DNA of 64,000 bases from Larkinella sp049445795 (GCF_049445795.1 NZ_JBMSDT010000018.1:80543-144542); one strand, 5' to 3'. Counted from the stretch's first letter, positions 7,969-16,924 are shown. Notes: generated from the sequence alone by a model not told the origin. A program made the numbers and translations.

Positions 7969-10900
7969 ATGCGGTTTTTCTCTTTTTCCATCCTGATTAG
8001 TAGCCTGCTGGCGGTTTGCGCGGCTTGCCGGAACGACGATTCGGCACTGTTTGAGCGGCTTCCGACCGGGCAGACCGGGATCACCTTCGCCAACGCGCTG
8101 ACGCCGACCGATCAGCTCAATGCGTTTACATTTACCAATTTTTACAACGGTGGGGGCGTGGCCGTGGGCGATGTGAATAACGATGGCCGACCGGACGTAT
8201 TTTTCGGGGGTAATCAGGTCAGTTGCCGCTTGTACCTCAACCAGATCGACACCACCACGAACGCGTGGAAATTTGAGGATGTCACCCAAGCCGCCGGGCT
8301 GACCACCGACCGCTGGTGTACGGGCGTGTCGATGGTCGACCTCAACGGCGATGGCTGGCTGGACATTTACGTCAGCGTCGCCAAACATCCCGGTTCGTCC
8401 CATTCCGAAAACCTGCTGTTCATCAATCAGTGGAATAAAATCAAAACCTTGACGCCGGTTTTTAAAGAAATGGCCGCGGACTACGGGCTAGCCGATGCAT
8501 CGTTTACGACCCAAACCGCCTTTTTCGACTACGACCTCGACGGCGACCTCGATGCGTACCTGCTCAACACCGGCCCCGATCTCCAGAATCCGAACTACCT
8601 GCGGGTAACGATCAACGACGGTTCGTACCCGAGCACCGGCAAACTCTACCGCAACGACGGGCCGGGAGCGCAGGGGCATCCGGTTTTCAAAGACGTATCC
8701 AAATCGGCCGGGATCGTCTACGAAGGGCTGGGTTTGGGCCTGGCCGTCAGCGACTTGAATAAAGACGGTTATCCGGATATCTATTGCTCCAACGACTTCA
8801 TCAGCAGCGACATGCTGTATTTGAACAACGGGAAAACCGCCCCCGGCCAACCAACCTTTACGAACGTGATCCGGCAGGCCACGGCCCACACCAGCCTGTA
8901 CGGCATGGGCGTCGATGTGGCCGACTTTAACAATGACGGCTGGCCCGATATTTTTCAACTCGACATGCTACCGGAGGAAAACGCCCGCCAGAAAAAAATG
9001 CTGGCCGGACAGGATTACGACCGCAAGGAACTCAGCATCGCCGAACCGTACCGCTACCAGATGCAGTACATGCGGAATTCGTTGCAACTTGGGCTGGGGG
9101 CAGAAGGCATGGGGCAGAGGGCAGAGGGTTCGGTGCATGGGGTGAATGCGCTACTGGGAAGTCATGATGCGTCTTCCGAGCCCTCTGCCCCACGCCCTCT
9201 GCCCCACGCCCTTACCCCTCTGCCCCTCTTCAGCGAAATCGGGCTGCTGGCGGGTGTGGCCAAAACCGACTGGAGTTGGGCCGCGCTGATGGCCGATTAC
9301 GACCTCGATGGGCGGAAGGATTTGTACATCACCAACGGTTACCGGCGCGACGTGACCGACCGGGATTTTATCTCGTTCACCGAAGAGTTTGCCGGGTTCG
9401 GAACGGCGGAGTTTCAGAAAGAAAAGCGGGAGGAGTTGATGAAAAAAGTGCCGGAGGTGCAGGTGCCGAATTACGCCTACCGAAACGCGGGCGATCTGGC
9501 GTTTAGCGACGTGTCCAAGGCCTGGGGGCTGGCCGATCTGTCGTATTCCAATGGGGCGGCTTATGCCGATCTCGACGGCGACGGCGACCTGGATCTGGTC
9601 GTCAATACCGTCGACTCCGAAGCGCTCGTCTACCGTAACCGGGCGCGGGAACAGCAAGCGGGCAACTACCTGTCGGTCAGGCTGGATGGGCAGGCCGGAA
9701 ACCGGCAAGGGCTTGGAACAAAAGTTACCCTTTGGGCCGGGGGGCAATTGCAGTACGCCGAATTGTCGGTGGTGCGCGGTTTTCAGTCGTCGGTCGAGCC
9801 GGTTTTGCATTTCGGACTCGGGAAATCGGTGAGGGTGGATTCGCTGCTGGTCGAGTGGCCGGGGGGAAGGACGGAACGGCGTTACCGGGTTAGTGCCAAT
9901 CAACGACTGAGCTTCCGCTACGATCAGGCAACGGATCGGGCCAGGCAACCCGCGTCGGATTTTGCCAACCCACTGTTTGCCCCGGTCACGAACGAAATAC
10001 CACTTGACTTTCAACACCGGTCGTCCGGTTTTGTCGATTTCAAGCAAACGGCAGCTTTGCACAAAATGCTGTCGCGCAGCGGTTTTGCGCTGGCGACGGG
10101 CGATGTGAACGGCGACGGTTTGGACGACTGCTTCGTGGGGGGGACGTACCGAGGCAGTGATGCCTGTTTTCTGCTGCAAACGCCGAACGGCGGTTTTACG
10201 AAAAAACCGTTCCCGATTCATCCGAACAAAGACGACACGGCCGCGCTGCTGTTCGATGCCGACGGCGATAAGGACTTGGATTTATACGTAGTGGCCGGTG
10301 GCTGCGAGCGTCCCGCGACCGACAAGGCTTTCTACCAGGATCAAGTATACCTAAACAACGGCCGGGGTGAGTTTAGTCCGGCTCCGGCGGGAACGTTGCC
10401 TGACATGTCGGGCAGCGGTTCCTGCGTGGTGGCCGCCGATTACGACCGCGACGGCGACCTTGATCTTTTTGTGGGCGGACGGCTGATTCCCGGTCAGTAT
10501 CCGCTTCCGGCCCGGAGTTACCTGTTGCGCAACGACGGTCCGAAAAGTTCAGCCCGGTTTACCGACGTGACCGCCCAGCTTTGCCCCCCGCTCCTGAAAG
10601 CCGGTCTGGTTTGCACCGCCCTTTGGACCGACCCCGACAAAGACGGCTACCCCGACCTGCTGCTGGCCGGTGAATGGATGCCAGTGATGATGCTGAAAAA
10701 TGGCATAGGGCGGAGGGCAGGGGGCAGAGGGGAGAGGGGAGAGGGGAAGGCACCCGAGACGGCCGCCCCTCCGCCCTTTGCCCTTACCCCTCTGCCCTCC
10801 GCCCCTTCCGGCTGGTGGAATAGTCTGGCGGAAGGCGATTTTGACAACGATGGCGACCTAGATTACATTGCCGGGAACGAGGGGCTGAACACGCTCTACC

Positions 10901-11529
10901 GGGCGTCGGCAACGGAGCCAATTAAGATTGTTGCCAAAGATTTTAACAACGACGGAACGTTCGACCCGCTGATGGGCTATTACATCAAGGGCATCTGTTA
11001 TCCGGCCATTCCCCGCGATGCGCTGAACCAGCAGGTGATCCAGTTCCGGCGAAAATACCAGCGGTACGCCGACTACGCCCGGGTAACGTTTGACGACTTG
11101 CTCACCAAAGACGACCTTGATGGGGCCTATCAGGCCGAAGCGACGGAGTTGCGAAGCGTTTACATTGAAAACCGGGGTAACGGCAAATTCAGGATGACGC
11201 CCCTGCCCCGGATTGCCCAGCAAGCGCCGGTTTTTGGCATCGCGGTTCGGGATGTGAACCGTGATGGCAAACTGGATGCGGTTTTGACTGGAAACTTTTA
11301 CCCCAACGAAGTGAATATGGGGCGGCAGGATGCGTCGTTCGGGCTGGTCTTGCTCGGCGACGGTCGGGGGCACTTCAAGCCGTTGCTGCCCCGCGAGAGC
11401 GGTTTGCTGGTAACCGGCGACGCCCGGCGGTCGGTCTGGCTGGTCGGAAAAGCGGGCGAGACACGGCTTCTGACGGTGGTGCAGGGACAGGGTTTGCAGG
11501 TCAATCAATTATTACCGGTTGTAAAATAA
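7969..11529 (+). CDS. FG-GAP/VCBS-repeat lipoprotein with ASPIC/UnbV domain
   Basis: An 1186-residue exported protein. The N-terminus (MRFFSFSILISSLLAVCAAC) is a lipoprotein-like signal. The body consists of FG-GAP/VCBS beta-propeller repeats with calcium-loop motifs such as GDVNNDGRPDVFFGG, DLNGDGWLDIY, DYDLDGDLDAY and DVNGDGLDDCFVGG. An ASPIC/UnbV domain lies in the middle (about 560-650: SVRLDGQAGNRQGLGTKVTL ... VEWPGGRTERRYRV), and a second propeller follows. Such proteins often sit beside SusCD pairs in Bacteroidota and are thought to be surface-anchored binding proteins. Two stretches (about residues 375-418 and 912-946) do not fit the repeats: they are low-complexity, rich in G/R/P/L, and are encoded by palindromic DNA repeats inserted in frame. 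Confidence 0.88.
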   Translation: MRFFSFSILISSLLAVCAACRNDDSALFERLPTGQTGITFANALTPTDQLNAFTFTNFYNGGGVAVGDVNNDGRPDVFFGGNQVSCRLYLNQIDTTTNAWKFEDVTQAAGLTTDRWCTGVSMVDLNGDGWLDIYVSVAKHPGSSHSENLLFINQWNKIKTLTPVFKEMAADYGLADASFTTQTAFFDYDLDGDLDAYLLNTGPDLQNPNYLRVTINDGSYPSTGKLYRNDGPGAQGHPVFKDVSKSAGIVYEGLGLGLAVSDLNKDGYPDIYCSNDFISSDMLYLNNGKTAPGQPTFTNVIRQATAHTSLYGMGVDVADFNNDGWPDIFQLDMLPEENARQKKMLAGQDYDRKELSIAEPYRYQMQYMRNSLQLGLGAEGMGQRAEGSVHGVNALLGSHDASSEPSAPRPLPHALTPLPLFSEIGLLAGVAKTDWSWAALMADYDLDGRKDLYITNGYRRDVTDRDFISFTEEFAGFGTAEFQKEKREELMKKVPEVQVPNYAYRNAGDLAFSDVSKAWGLADLSYSNGAAYADLDGDGDLDLVVNTVDSEALVYRNRAREQQAGNYLSVRLDGQAGNRQGLGTKVTLWAGGQLQYAELSVVRGFQSSVEPVLHFGLGKSVRVDSLLVEWPGGRTERRYRVSANQRLSFRYDQATDRARQPASDFANPLFAPVTNEIPLDFQHRSSGFVDFKQTAALHKMLSRSGFALATGDVNGDGLDDCFVGGTYRGSDACFLLQTPNGGFTKKPFPIHPNKDDTAALLFDADGDKDLDLYVVAGGCERPATDKAFYQDQVYLNNGRGEFSPAPAGTLPDMSGSGSCVVAADYDRDGDLDLFVGGRLIPGQYPLPARSYLLRNDGPKSSARFTDVTAQLCPPLLKAGLVCTALWTDPDKDGYPDLLLAGEWMPVMMLKNGIGRRAGGRGERGEGKAPETAAPPPFALTPLPSAPSGWWNSLAEGDFDNDGDLDYIAGNEGLNTLYRASATEPIKIVAKDFNNDGTFDPLMGYYIKGICYPAIPRDALNQQVIQFRRKYQRYADYARVTFDDLLTKDDLDGAYQAEATELRSVYIENRGNGKFRMTPLPRIAQQAPVFGIAVRDVNRDGKLDAVLTGNFYPNEVNMGRQDASFGLVLLGDGRGHFKPLLPRESGLLVTGDARRSVWLVGKAGETRLLTVVQGQGLQVNQLLPVVK
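9091..9228. repeat. palindromic GGGCAGAGG repeat inserted in frame in the VCBS gene, copy 1
   Basis: The left arm (about 9110-9129) is built of GGGCAGAGGG units. The right arm (about 9181-9227) is built of the complement CCCTCTGCCCC, and a spacer of about 50 bases separates them. It replaces the normal short loop between SLQLG and LFSEIGLLAGV of a VCBS repeat, yet keeps the frame open. Its last part (GCCCTTACCCCTCTGCCC) is identical to copy 2. Confidence 0.75.
10703..10808. repeat. palindromic GGGCAGAGG repeat inserted in frame in the VCBS gene, copy 2
   Basis: The arm at about 10706-10746 is a purine-rich run of GGGCGGAGGGCAGGGG-type units. The arm at about 10764-10806 is its pyrimidine-rich complement, ending CCCTCCGCCCC. 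It again sits in a loop of a VCBS repeat (after MMLKNG, before SGWWNSLAEGDFDNDGD) and keeps the frame. GCCCTTACCCCTCTGCCC is shared with copy 1. Confidence 0.75.
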
Positions 11530-11583
11530 CGTTGGCGCGGACCAACGGTCCGCGCCAAACACGGTTTCAAGACGAAAACAAAA

Positions 11584-12507
11584 TCAAGCCGGGAAAACGG
11601 CTTCAAAAACTGCCTGATGCCTGGCTACCCATTCGTGAACCAACGTCATCTGGACGGGTAACTCTGCCAGAACCGGCTGCATATCCGCCTGGAAATTGGG
11701 CCGGTGCTCCGGAAAATCCCACATACGCTGGTATTCGCTGGCGGCAGCCGCACCGGCTCCGGGGCCGAAGAGCTGGTCGAGAATAGCGCCGAATTCCTGC
11801 GGAGGCATCGGATAATATTGAATAGAACGATTCAATCCTTCCGAAAAAGCCTGCGCCAACGCCCGGCCATTGGGGTTTTCCAGACCGCTGATCGGCCAGT
11901 TGGTACCGGCCAGATCCGGGCGCTCCAGAGCCGCCACGACCAGTTTGCTGACATCTTCCGACGCAATCCAACTGACCGGCATGTCCTCGGGAACCGGGTA
12001 AGCCACCCGGTTTTCGTTTTGAACGAATGGGGCCGTCCACGGACCTAACAGGTTTTCCAGATAAACGCTGGGTTGCAGAATGATAAATGGCAATCCACTC
12101 GCCTGAAGGTAGTCGCGGATGTCGATCCGGACGTCGAGCGACAGGTTTCCGGTGCGCGTGGGCAGAATGGCCCCGGAGGTGTTCCAGACGAGCAGCTTCA
12201 CCCCGGCGGCTTTGGCAGCATCGATGGCCCGCCGACCGTAATCGACCACCTGAGTCGGGTCGGCAAAGAACGGGATGAGCAGCGAAACGGCGTCCATGCC
12301 ATCGCTGAGTTGGCGCAACCGGTCGGCATCGGTCAGGTCTCCTTCCACAACGATGGCCCCGGCCCGGGCGTGGTGAGCGGCTTTGTCGGCCGTCCGCGTC
12401 AGGACGTAGGGTTGATGGCCTTTTTGCAGCAGCAATTGCGGGACAGTGCCCGCCTGAGAACCGGTGGCACCGTAGACCAGCACGTTCAGTTTTTGGTCGG
12501 TATTCAT
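11584..12507 (-). CDS. NmrA-like NAD(P)-binding oxidoreductase/sensor
   Basis: A 307-residue atypical short-chain dehydrogenase of the NmrA/QOR2 type. The Rossmann nucleotide-binding motif is at the N-terminus (VLVYGATGSQAG, about residues 9-20). VEGDLTDADRLRQLSDGMDA follows and matches the second strand-helix unit. Then come VDYGRRAIDAAKAAGVKLLV and IILQPSVYLENLLGPW. The active-site YxxxK of classical SDRs is not evident, as usual in NmrA-like proteins, which may reduce quinones or act as redox sensors. It is transcribed away from the HxlR regulator at 12617, with a palindromic operator between them. HxlR proteins often control neighbouring oxidoreductases and respond to quinones or electrophiles, so this gene is the likely target. 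Confidence 0.88.
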   Translation of the reverse strand: MNTDQKLNVLVYGATGSQAGTVPQLLLQKGHQPYVLTRTADKAAHHARAGAIVVEGDLTDADRLRQLSDGMDAVSLLIPFFADPTQVVDYGRRAIDAAKAAGVKLLVWNTSGAILPTRTGNLSLDVRIDIRDYLQASGLPFIILQPSVYLENLLGPWTAPFVQNENRVAYPVPEDMPVSWIASEDVSKLVVAALERPDLAGTNWPISGLENPNGRALAQAFSEGLNRSIQYYPMPPQEFGAILDQLFGPGAGAAAASEYQRMWDFPEHRPNFQADMQPVLAELPVQMTLVHEWVARHQAVFEAVFPA

Positions 12508-12550
12508 GATTTATTTCTGTTACATGATGCGACAAAGGTGCCGAAATTTG

Positions 12551-12583
12551 CTATACAAACTATATGGATATACTTTTGTATAG
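12551..12583. promoter_or_regulatory. putative HxlR operator in divergent promoter
   Basis: CTATACAAA at 12551-12559 and TTTGTATAG at 12575-12583 form a perfect 9-bp inverted repeat with a 15-base spacer. A further CTATAC lies at 12586-12591. The site is midway between the NmrA-like start (12507) and the HxlR start (12617), where an autoregulating HxlR dimer would bind. GTAC/TATAC-type sites are known for this family. Confidence 0.6.
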
Positions 12584-12616
12584 TACTATACATCACAATA
12601 GCGTTTGATAATCAGG

Positions 12617-12988
12617 ATGGAACCAACTTACTGCACCACCCACCTGCGTTCGATGGCCGACACGCTGGACATCATCGGGGGCAAATGGAAATTGTTGGTT
12701 CTGACGTTTCTTGAGAGCCAAACCGCCGTGCGCTTCAACGAAATTCAACGGGCCGTGACCAACATCACACCCCGAATGCTGTCGAAAGAACTCAAGGAAC
12801 TGGAGCAGAACGAGCTGATTGAACGGCGGGTGTATCCTACAATGCCCGTATCCGTCGATTACCGGTTGACGGATTACGGTCGCTCGCTGGACCAGGTATT
12901 GTTTGCACTGGGCGACTGGGGAAAAAACCACCGGAAACGGATCATGAGGGTATCCGTCGGCGTTCAAGAGCCGGTTGAGACTGTATAA
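12617..12988 (+). CDS. HxlR family winged-helix transcriptional regulator
   Basis: A 123-residue regulator with the HxlR layout: an N-terminal cysteine (MEPTYC, possibly redox- or electrophile-sensing), DTLDIIGGKWKLLVLTFL, RFNEIQRAVTNITPRMLSKE (recognition helix region), and the wing ELIERRVYPTMPVSVDYRLT, then YGRSL. A TTG at 12605 could extend it by four residues, but the ATG at 12617 gives the typical N-terminus. It is divergent from the NmrA-like oxidoreductase. The inverted repeat upstream suggests that it represses both promoters. A strong hairpin terminator follows. Confidence 0.92.
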   Translation: MEPTYCTTHLRSMADTLDIIGGKWKLLVLTFLESQTAVRFNEIQRAVTNITPRMLSKELKELEQNELIERRVYPTMPVSVDYRLTDYGRSLDQVLFALGDWGKNHRKRIMRVSVGVQEPVETV

Positions 12989-13008
12989 ATTCCGGTCAAA
13001 GGATAGTG

Positions 13009-13057
13009 TCAGAACGCTCAATCTATCCTTTCTAACAGGATAGATTGAGCGTTCTGA
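13009..13057. terminator. bidirectional terminator hairpin, 21-bp perfect arms
   Basis: Bases 13009-13029 (TCAGAACGCTCAATCTATCCT) are exactly complementary to 13037-13057, with a TTCTAAC loop. It lies between the convergent ends of the HxlR gene (12988) and the TolC-like gene (13065) and can serve both. Confidence 0.8.
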
Positions 13058-13064
13058 ATGAGAG

Positions 13065-14543
13065 TTACTGCGCTCCGAGCTGCGTTCCGGCTGCATACCA
13101 GAGAGCCGCAATCGCTTTCTGGTATTTGGCCTGCAGTTCGGCTTGTTTGACCTGTAAATCAATCAGCTTGGTTTCACGGCTGTTGATTAGAAACAGCGAA
13201 CTTTCACCCATGTCGAACTTCTGCTGTTCGGCCTGGAGGAGCAACTGCTGATTCGCCACGGTTTGCTGTTGCACACGGAGCTGACCTTCCAGCGCTTTCA
13301 GTTCATTCCAGGCCGACTGTACGCCGTTGACAATGTCGCGGCCGGTTTGTTGCCGTTCGAGGTTCAGTTGCTGCGATTTTAACTGCACCTGCCGAAGCTT
13401 CCCGCGTTCCTTCCGCAGGAAAAGCGGCATCGTGAAGTCTACCCCAATTTTGTGGTTTTCAGCCCGGAAGGCGTAATAACTGGCCCAGTCGTAGCCCTCG
13501 TTTGCCGACGGAGTCCGGCTCAGAAAATTGGCACTCAGGCTGATTTGTGGCTGGAGCAACGACCGCCGAAATCGTTCTTCAATCGCAAGTTGCTGGCCTT
13601 TGGCCGTGAGCTTCAGCAGATCGGGATGCTGTTCGGCCGCCCGGCTGAGCAGGTTTTGAAACAAATCTTCACCCACAGACGCCACCGGATCGACCTGGGG
13701 AACGACCACGGGCGGTAGATCGATGGGCCGGGGGAGCGTGCCGGAGTCATCGCTGCTCCAGAGGAAGGTCGCCAGCCGCAAGCGGGCGTTGTTCAACTCC
13801 ACTTCGGCCTGCTGGAGTTGTACCTGCCGATCCTGGGCCGTAATCAGGGCTTCGGTCGTATCGATAGGGGCCGCATCGCCGAGCAGAGCGCGTTGCCGGA
13901 TACCCTGAAAACGGAAATCGGCCAGTTGAAAACCCTGACGAACGAGCCGGTATTGCTGGTACGACAGATACCAGTCCCAGTATGTTTTGGCCGCATCGAA
14001 CAGCGTTTTGTTGATCAGCTTCAGCCGGTCGGCTTCGGCCAGGTTGATGGCGAGTTCGGCCTGCCGCAGAGCGTTTCGCCGTTCGTCGATCAGTAAGCCC
14101 TGCCCGATGGGCACGCTCACACCCACCGCAGCCAAACCGGACGACGGAACCCGGTTTTCGGGGTTCAAGTACTGGCCGCTGTTGCGGTCGTAGGTCATCT
14201 TCACGTCAATACCGCCCGGCAACACCGGAATCGACAGGCCGGACTGCCACTTGTCGTAATACAGCGATTTCCCAAATTCCTTTCGGTCGTACACCGAAAA
14301 TAGCTTTGGGTCAAAAGCACCCCGAGCCTGCCGAACCTCCTGCTGAGCCTCCTGGCTCAGCAAAGCCGCCTGCCGGACAAGGGGGTGGTGCTGCATCACC
14401 GCTTCGTAAAAATCAGCCGCCGAAAAAACGGTTTCGGGCGCTTGAGCGGTATCGGTACGTTGCAGGCTGGCCGTTTGTGCCCAGGCTCCGTAGCCCAACA
14501 GGCAACTGACCAGGAGCCAGCTACGAACGAATATCGTTTTCAT
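13065..14543 (-). CDS. TolC family outer-membrane efflux protein
   Basis: A 492-residue outer-membrane channel subunit. The signal peptide ends near GAWAQ (about residue 23). The rest is the alternating helical coiled coil and strand pattern of TolC proteins, with paired repeats such as RQAELAINLAEADRLKLINK and LNLERQQTGRDIVNGVQSAW. A short C-terminal motif is rich in YQKAIAALWYAAG. It is the last gene of a three-gene minus-strand operon (ABC membrane protein, HlyD-type adaptor, TolC), overlapping the adaptor gene by 4 bases. It should form the outer exit duct of that tripartite exporter. Confidence 0.92.
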   Translation of the reverse strand: MKTIFVRSWLLVSCLLGYGAWAQTASLQRTDTAQAPETVFSAADFYEAVMQHHPLVRQAALLSQEAQQEVRQARGAFDPKLFSVYDRKEFGKSLYYDKWQSGLSIPVLPGGIDVKMTYDRNSGQYLNPENRVPSSGLAAVGVSVPIGQGLLIDERRNALRQAELAINLAEADRLKLINKTLFDAAKTYWDWYLSYQQYRLVRQGFQLADFRFQGIRQRALLGDAAPIDTTEALITAQDRQVQLQQAEVELNNARLRLATFLWSSDDSGTLPRPIDLPPVVVPQVDPVASVGEDLFQNLLSRAAEQHPDLLKLTAKGQQLAIEERFRRSLLQPQISLSANFLSRTPSANEGYDWASYYAFRAENHKIGVDFTMPLFLRKERGKLRQVQLKSQQLNLERQQTGRDIVNGVQSAWNELKALEGQLRVQQQTVANQQLLLQAEQQKFDMGESSLFLINSRETKLIDLQVKQAELQAKYQKAIAALWYAAGTQLGAQ

Positions 14544-15895
14544 TTTTTCTTGTCCTCTGCTTTGGGTTCCTCCTGCAAACTGGGCGGGAAACCGTTCAAT
14601 TGACGCCAGATTTCGTACCAGATCGGGACATCGTCGAGCATGACCCAGCCGTATACACCCGACCCGACCCGCAACTGCTCGGGCCAGGGCTGATCGCCCT
14701 GCCGGAGTTCGGGACGCACCAGCAGCCGGTATTTGCCGTTGACGCTGCTGACGGCATCGATCACGGCCACGTTGCCCCCGAACGTACCGACAGCTACCGA
14801 CGGCCAGCCTGAAAACTGAATGGCCGGCCAGCCATCGAACTGAAGCCGCACGTGCCGCCCGCGCTGAATCAGCGGAACGTCCATCGCCCGCACGTACAGT
14901 TCGACGGCGATGGCGGGGTTGGCAGGTTGGAGAATCGCGATCGATTCGCCTTCCTTGATGGTTTCGCCGATCCCGAATTTGTAGGACCGGACGACGTACC
15001 CATCCTGCGGAGCCCGCACGACGTACAAGCCCCGCCGAACATCGACGCTGCTGATTTTATTCTGGATTTTGGAGATTTCGCCGTCGGCTTCGGCCCGGTA
15101 CGACACCGCCGAACTGCGGTCGGAGAGGGCTTTGGCCAGTTTTTCCTGGTAATCCGCCTGAATGGTGTTCAGGTCCAGCCGGGCATTCACCAGTTCCTGC
15201 CGCGACACGTTGAGCTTGTTTTCGAGCGCAATGACCTTGGCGTAATCCTGTTGCACCTTCAACCGACGGGATTCGAGGTCGGTCAGCGAAAACAGGCCGT
15301 TTTTGTACCCCTTTTCGTACCGATCCAGCCGGTCGAGGGCAATCTGATAGTTCTTGCGTTCGGCCACCAGGTCGGTGCTGTCACTCGTCACCTTGAAAGC
15401 GCTCTGCTTTACCTTGTTGCGGGCCGACGCCAGCTTGACCTGCAACCCGGTTTTCAGCGCCTGGATTTGTCCGTCGAGAGCCGCAATTTTGGCATCGGTC
15501 GCTTCCAGGCTTCCCTGCTTGGCGTCGAGCTGTTCGTCGAGCCGCTGGGGGAGATTGGGGTCGAAATATTCGTCCTTGATTTCGGAAATAACCAGTAGGG
15601 TGTCGTTTTTTTTAACAAACTGTCCTTCCTGAATTTTCCAGCGTTCAATCCGGCCAGCGATGGCGTTCTGGATGGTTTGCGGGCGGTCGCGGGGGGTCAG
15701 GGCCGTCACGGTGCCTTCACCGTTGATATTTTGCCGCCACGGCAGCAGCAGGACAATGATGCCGAGCACGAGCAAGGCGATCAGCCAGCGTCCGAGCCGC
15801 CGGCCACTGTCGGGCTGTGGCAGCGTTCGTAAGGTTTTGAGCGGATAATGGGTAAAAAGTTCTATGTCTACCCGCTGATTCGATAAGTTAAGCAT
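14540..15895 (-). CDS. HlyD family membrane-fusion (periplasmic adaptor) protein
   Basis: A 451-residue adaptor. A short cytoplasmic N-terminus is followed by one membrane segment (WLIALLVLGIIVLLLPW, about residues 38-54). The biotinyl-lipoyl half motifs lie at about 75-110 (IQNAIAGRIERWKIQEGQFV) and about 285-320 (YVVRAPQDGYVVRSYKFGIG). Between them is a long coiled coil (about 115-280). The C-terminal beta-barrel region ends in a lysine-rich tail. It overlaps the ABC membrane gene by 8 bases and the TolC gene by 4, so translation is coupled. It bridges the inner-membrane transporter and TolC. Confidence 0.92.
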   Translation of the reverse strand: MLNLSNQRVDIELFTHYPLKTLRTLPQPDSGRRLGRWLIALLVLGIIVLLLPWRQNINGEGTVTALTPRDRPQTIQNAIAGRIERWKIQEGQFVKKNDTLLVISEIKDEYFDPNLPQRLDEQLDAKQGSLEATDAKIAALDGQIQALKTGLQVKLASARNKVKQSAFKVTSDSTDLVAERKNYQIALDRLDRYEKGYKNGLFSLTDLESRRLKVQQDYAKVIALENKLNVSRQELVNARLDLNTIQADYQEKLAKALSDRSSAVSYRAEADGEISKIQNKISSVDVRRGLYVVRAPQDGYVVRSYKFGIGETIKEGESIAILQPANPAIAVELYVRAMDVPLIQRGRHVRLQFDGWPAIQFSGWPSVAVGTFGGNVAVIDAVSSVNGKYRLLVRPELRQGDQPWPEQLRVGSGVYGWVMLDDVPIWYEIWRQLNGFPPSLQEEPKAEDKKK

Positions 15896-16889
15896 GGTCG
15901 AAAGAGTCGGTTTCCAGGGGTAAATCGGTTACATTCGCAATCTTCTCGACCGCCGTCAGCATGTCGAACACCGTATCGATGCCGGAAATCAGTTTTTCGA
16001 CCGAACCGGAAATTAATACAATGACCAGTTCAGCCGCGACAAACTGCCCGAGCGACATCTGGCGGGCGACGACCAGCGAGGTGCCGAGAATGAGCAAACC
16101 GCCGGTCGTGATCGTTTTGAACCCAATGGCGCTGTAGAAAAACCGCTTCAAGACACTGAAGTGGGCATTGCGGTTTGCGACGTACCCCGCCACCAGCTCA
16201 TCCATGCGGTCGATGGGCTCGACATCGCTCTGGTGGCGGAACCGGGGAATATCCCGTGCGAATTCTTCCAGAAAACCCACCACCCGGTATTTGTACTTCG
16301 ATTCGGTCAGGCTGGTCTTGATCCCACGCGGGCCATTGATCCGGCAAACGCCGTAAATAGTCAACAGGGTAAACAGACCAAAAATCAAAAAAACCGGGTG
16401 GTAGAACGACAGCAGGATAATGCCGAACAGAATCTGGACGGCAGCCGCCGTCAGGTCGATCAGGAGTTTCGGCAGGCCTTTCTGGACCGTCAGCACATCG
16501 AAAAAGCGGTTCATCAGTTCCGGTGGATAATAGGCCGCCAGGGCTTCGGGCTGAATCCGGGGAAGCCGGTAGGTGTATTCAAAAGCCGCCTTGGCAAAAA
16601 TCCGCTGTTGCATAATCTCGACCAGGGTCATCTGGGCGACCGTCAGAAACCCGCCGATCACTACACCTAGGACGACCAGGCCGATCAGAACGTACACGGA
16701 ACTAAAGACTAAACCGCTGGATACCAGGTTGAAAACGGCCTGAATGCCGAGGGGGAGCGAGAGGCTGATCAAGCCCGTTACGATGGCGTACAGGTAGACA
16801 TAACCAATGTCTTTTTTCTCGGTTCCCAGCAGTCGGAGCAACCGCTGTAAGGGCGACGGGGGCGGTTGTTGATGAATATCAGTGATCAT
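15888..16889 (-). CDS. ABC exporter transmembrane domain protein lacking an ATPase domain
   Basis: A 333-residue membrane protein resembling the type 1 ABC exporter transmembrane domain of bacteriocin/HlyB-like transporters. It has about five to six hydrophobic segments (e.g. VYLYAIVTGLISLSLPLGIQ, VYVLIGLVVLGVVIGGFLTV, ILFGIILLSFYHPVFLIFGL). The family-like region AYYPPELMNRFFDVLTVQKG precedes the coupling helix. It ends shortly after VEKIANVTDLPLETDSFDHA with no Walker A, signature or Walker B motif. The adaptor gene begins inside its last codons, so there is no room for a lost ATPase domain. It may borrow an ATPase encoded elsewhere or act with the adaptor in another way. It is the first gene of the operon and is divergent from a TetR regulator. 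Confidence 0.8.
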   Translation of the reverse strand: MITDIHQQPPPSPLQRLLRLLGTEKKDIGYVYLYAIVTGLISLSLPLGIQAVFNLVSSGLVFSSVYVLIGLVVLGVVIGGFLTVAQMTLVEIMQQRIFAKAAFEYTYRLPRIQPEALAAYYPPELMNRFFDVLTVQKGLPKLLIDLTAAAVQILFGIILLSFYHPVFLIFGLFTLLTIYGVCRINGPRGIKTSLTESKYKYRVVGFLEEFARDIPRFRHQSDVEPIDRMDELVAGYVANRNAHFSVLKRFFYSAIGFKTITTGGLLILGTSLVVARQMSLGQFVAAELVIVLISGSVEKLISGIDTVFDMLTAVEKIANVTDLPLETDSFDHA

Positions 16890-16909
16890 AAGTAGCTACT
16901 TTCTTGGTT

Positions 16910-16924
16910 GATAGTATTACTATC
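16910..16924. promoter_or_regulatory. putative TetR operator (GATAGTATTACTATC)
   Basis: A perfect 15-base palindrome 20 bases upstream of the ABC membrane gene start (16889, minus strand) and about 85 bases upstream of the divergent TetR gene. Its position fits repression of the export operon by the TetR at 17008. Confidence 0.55.
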
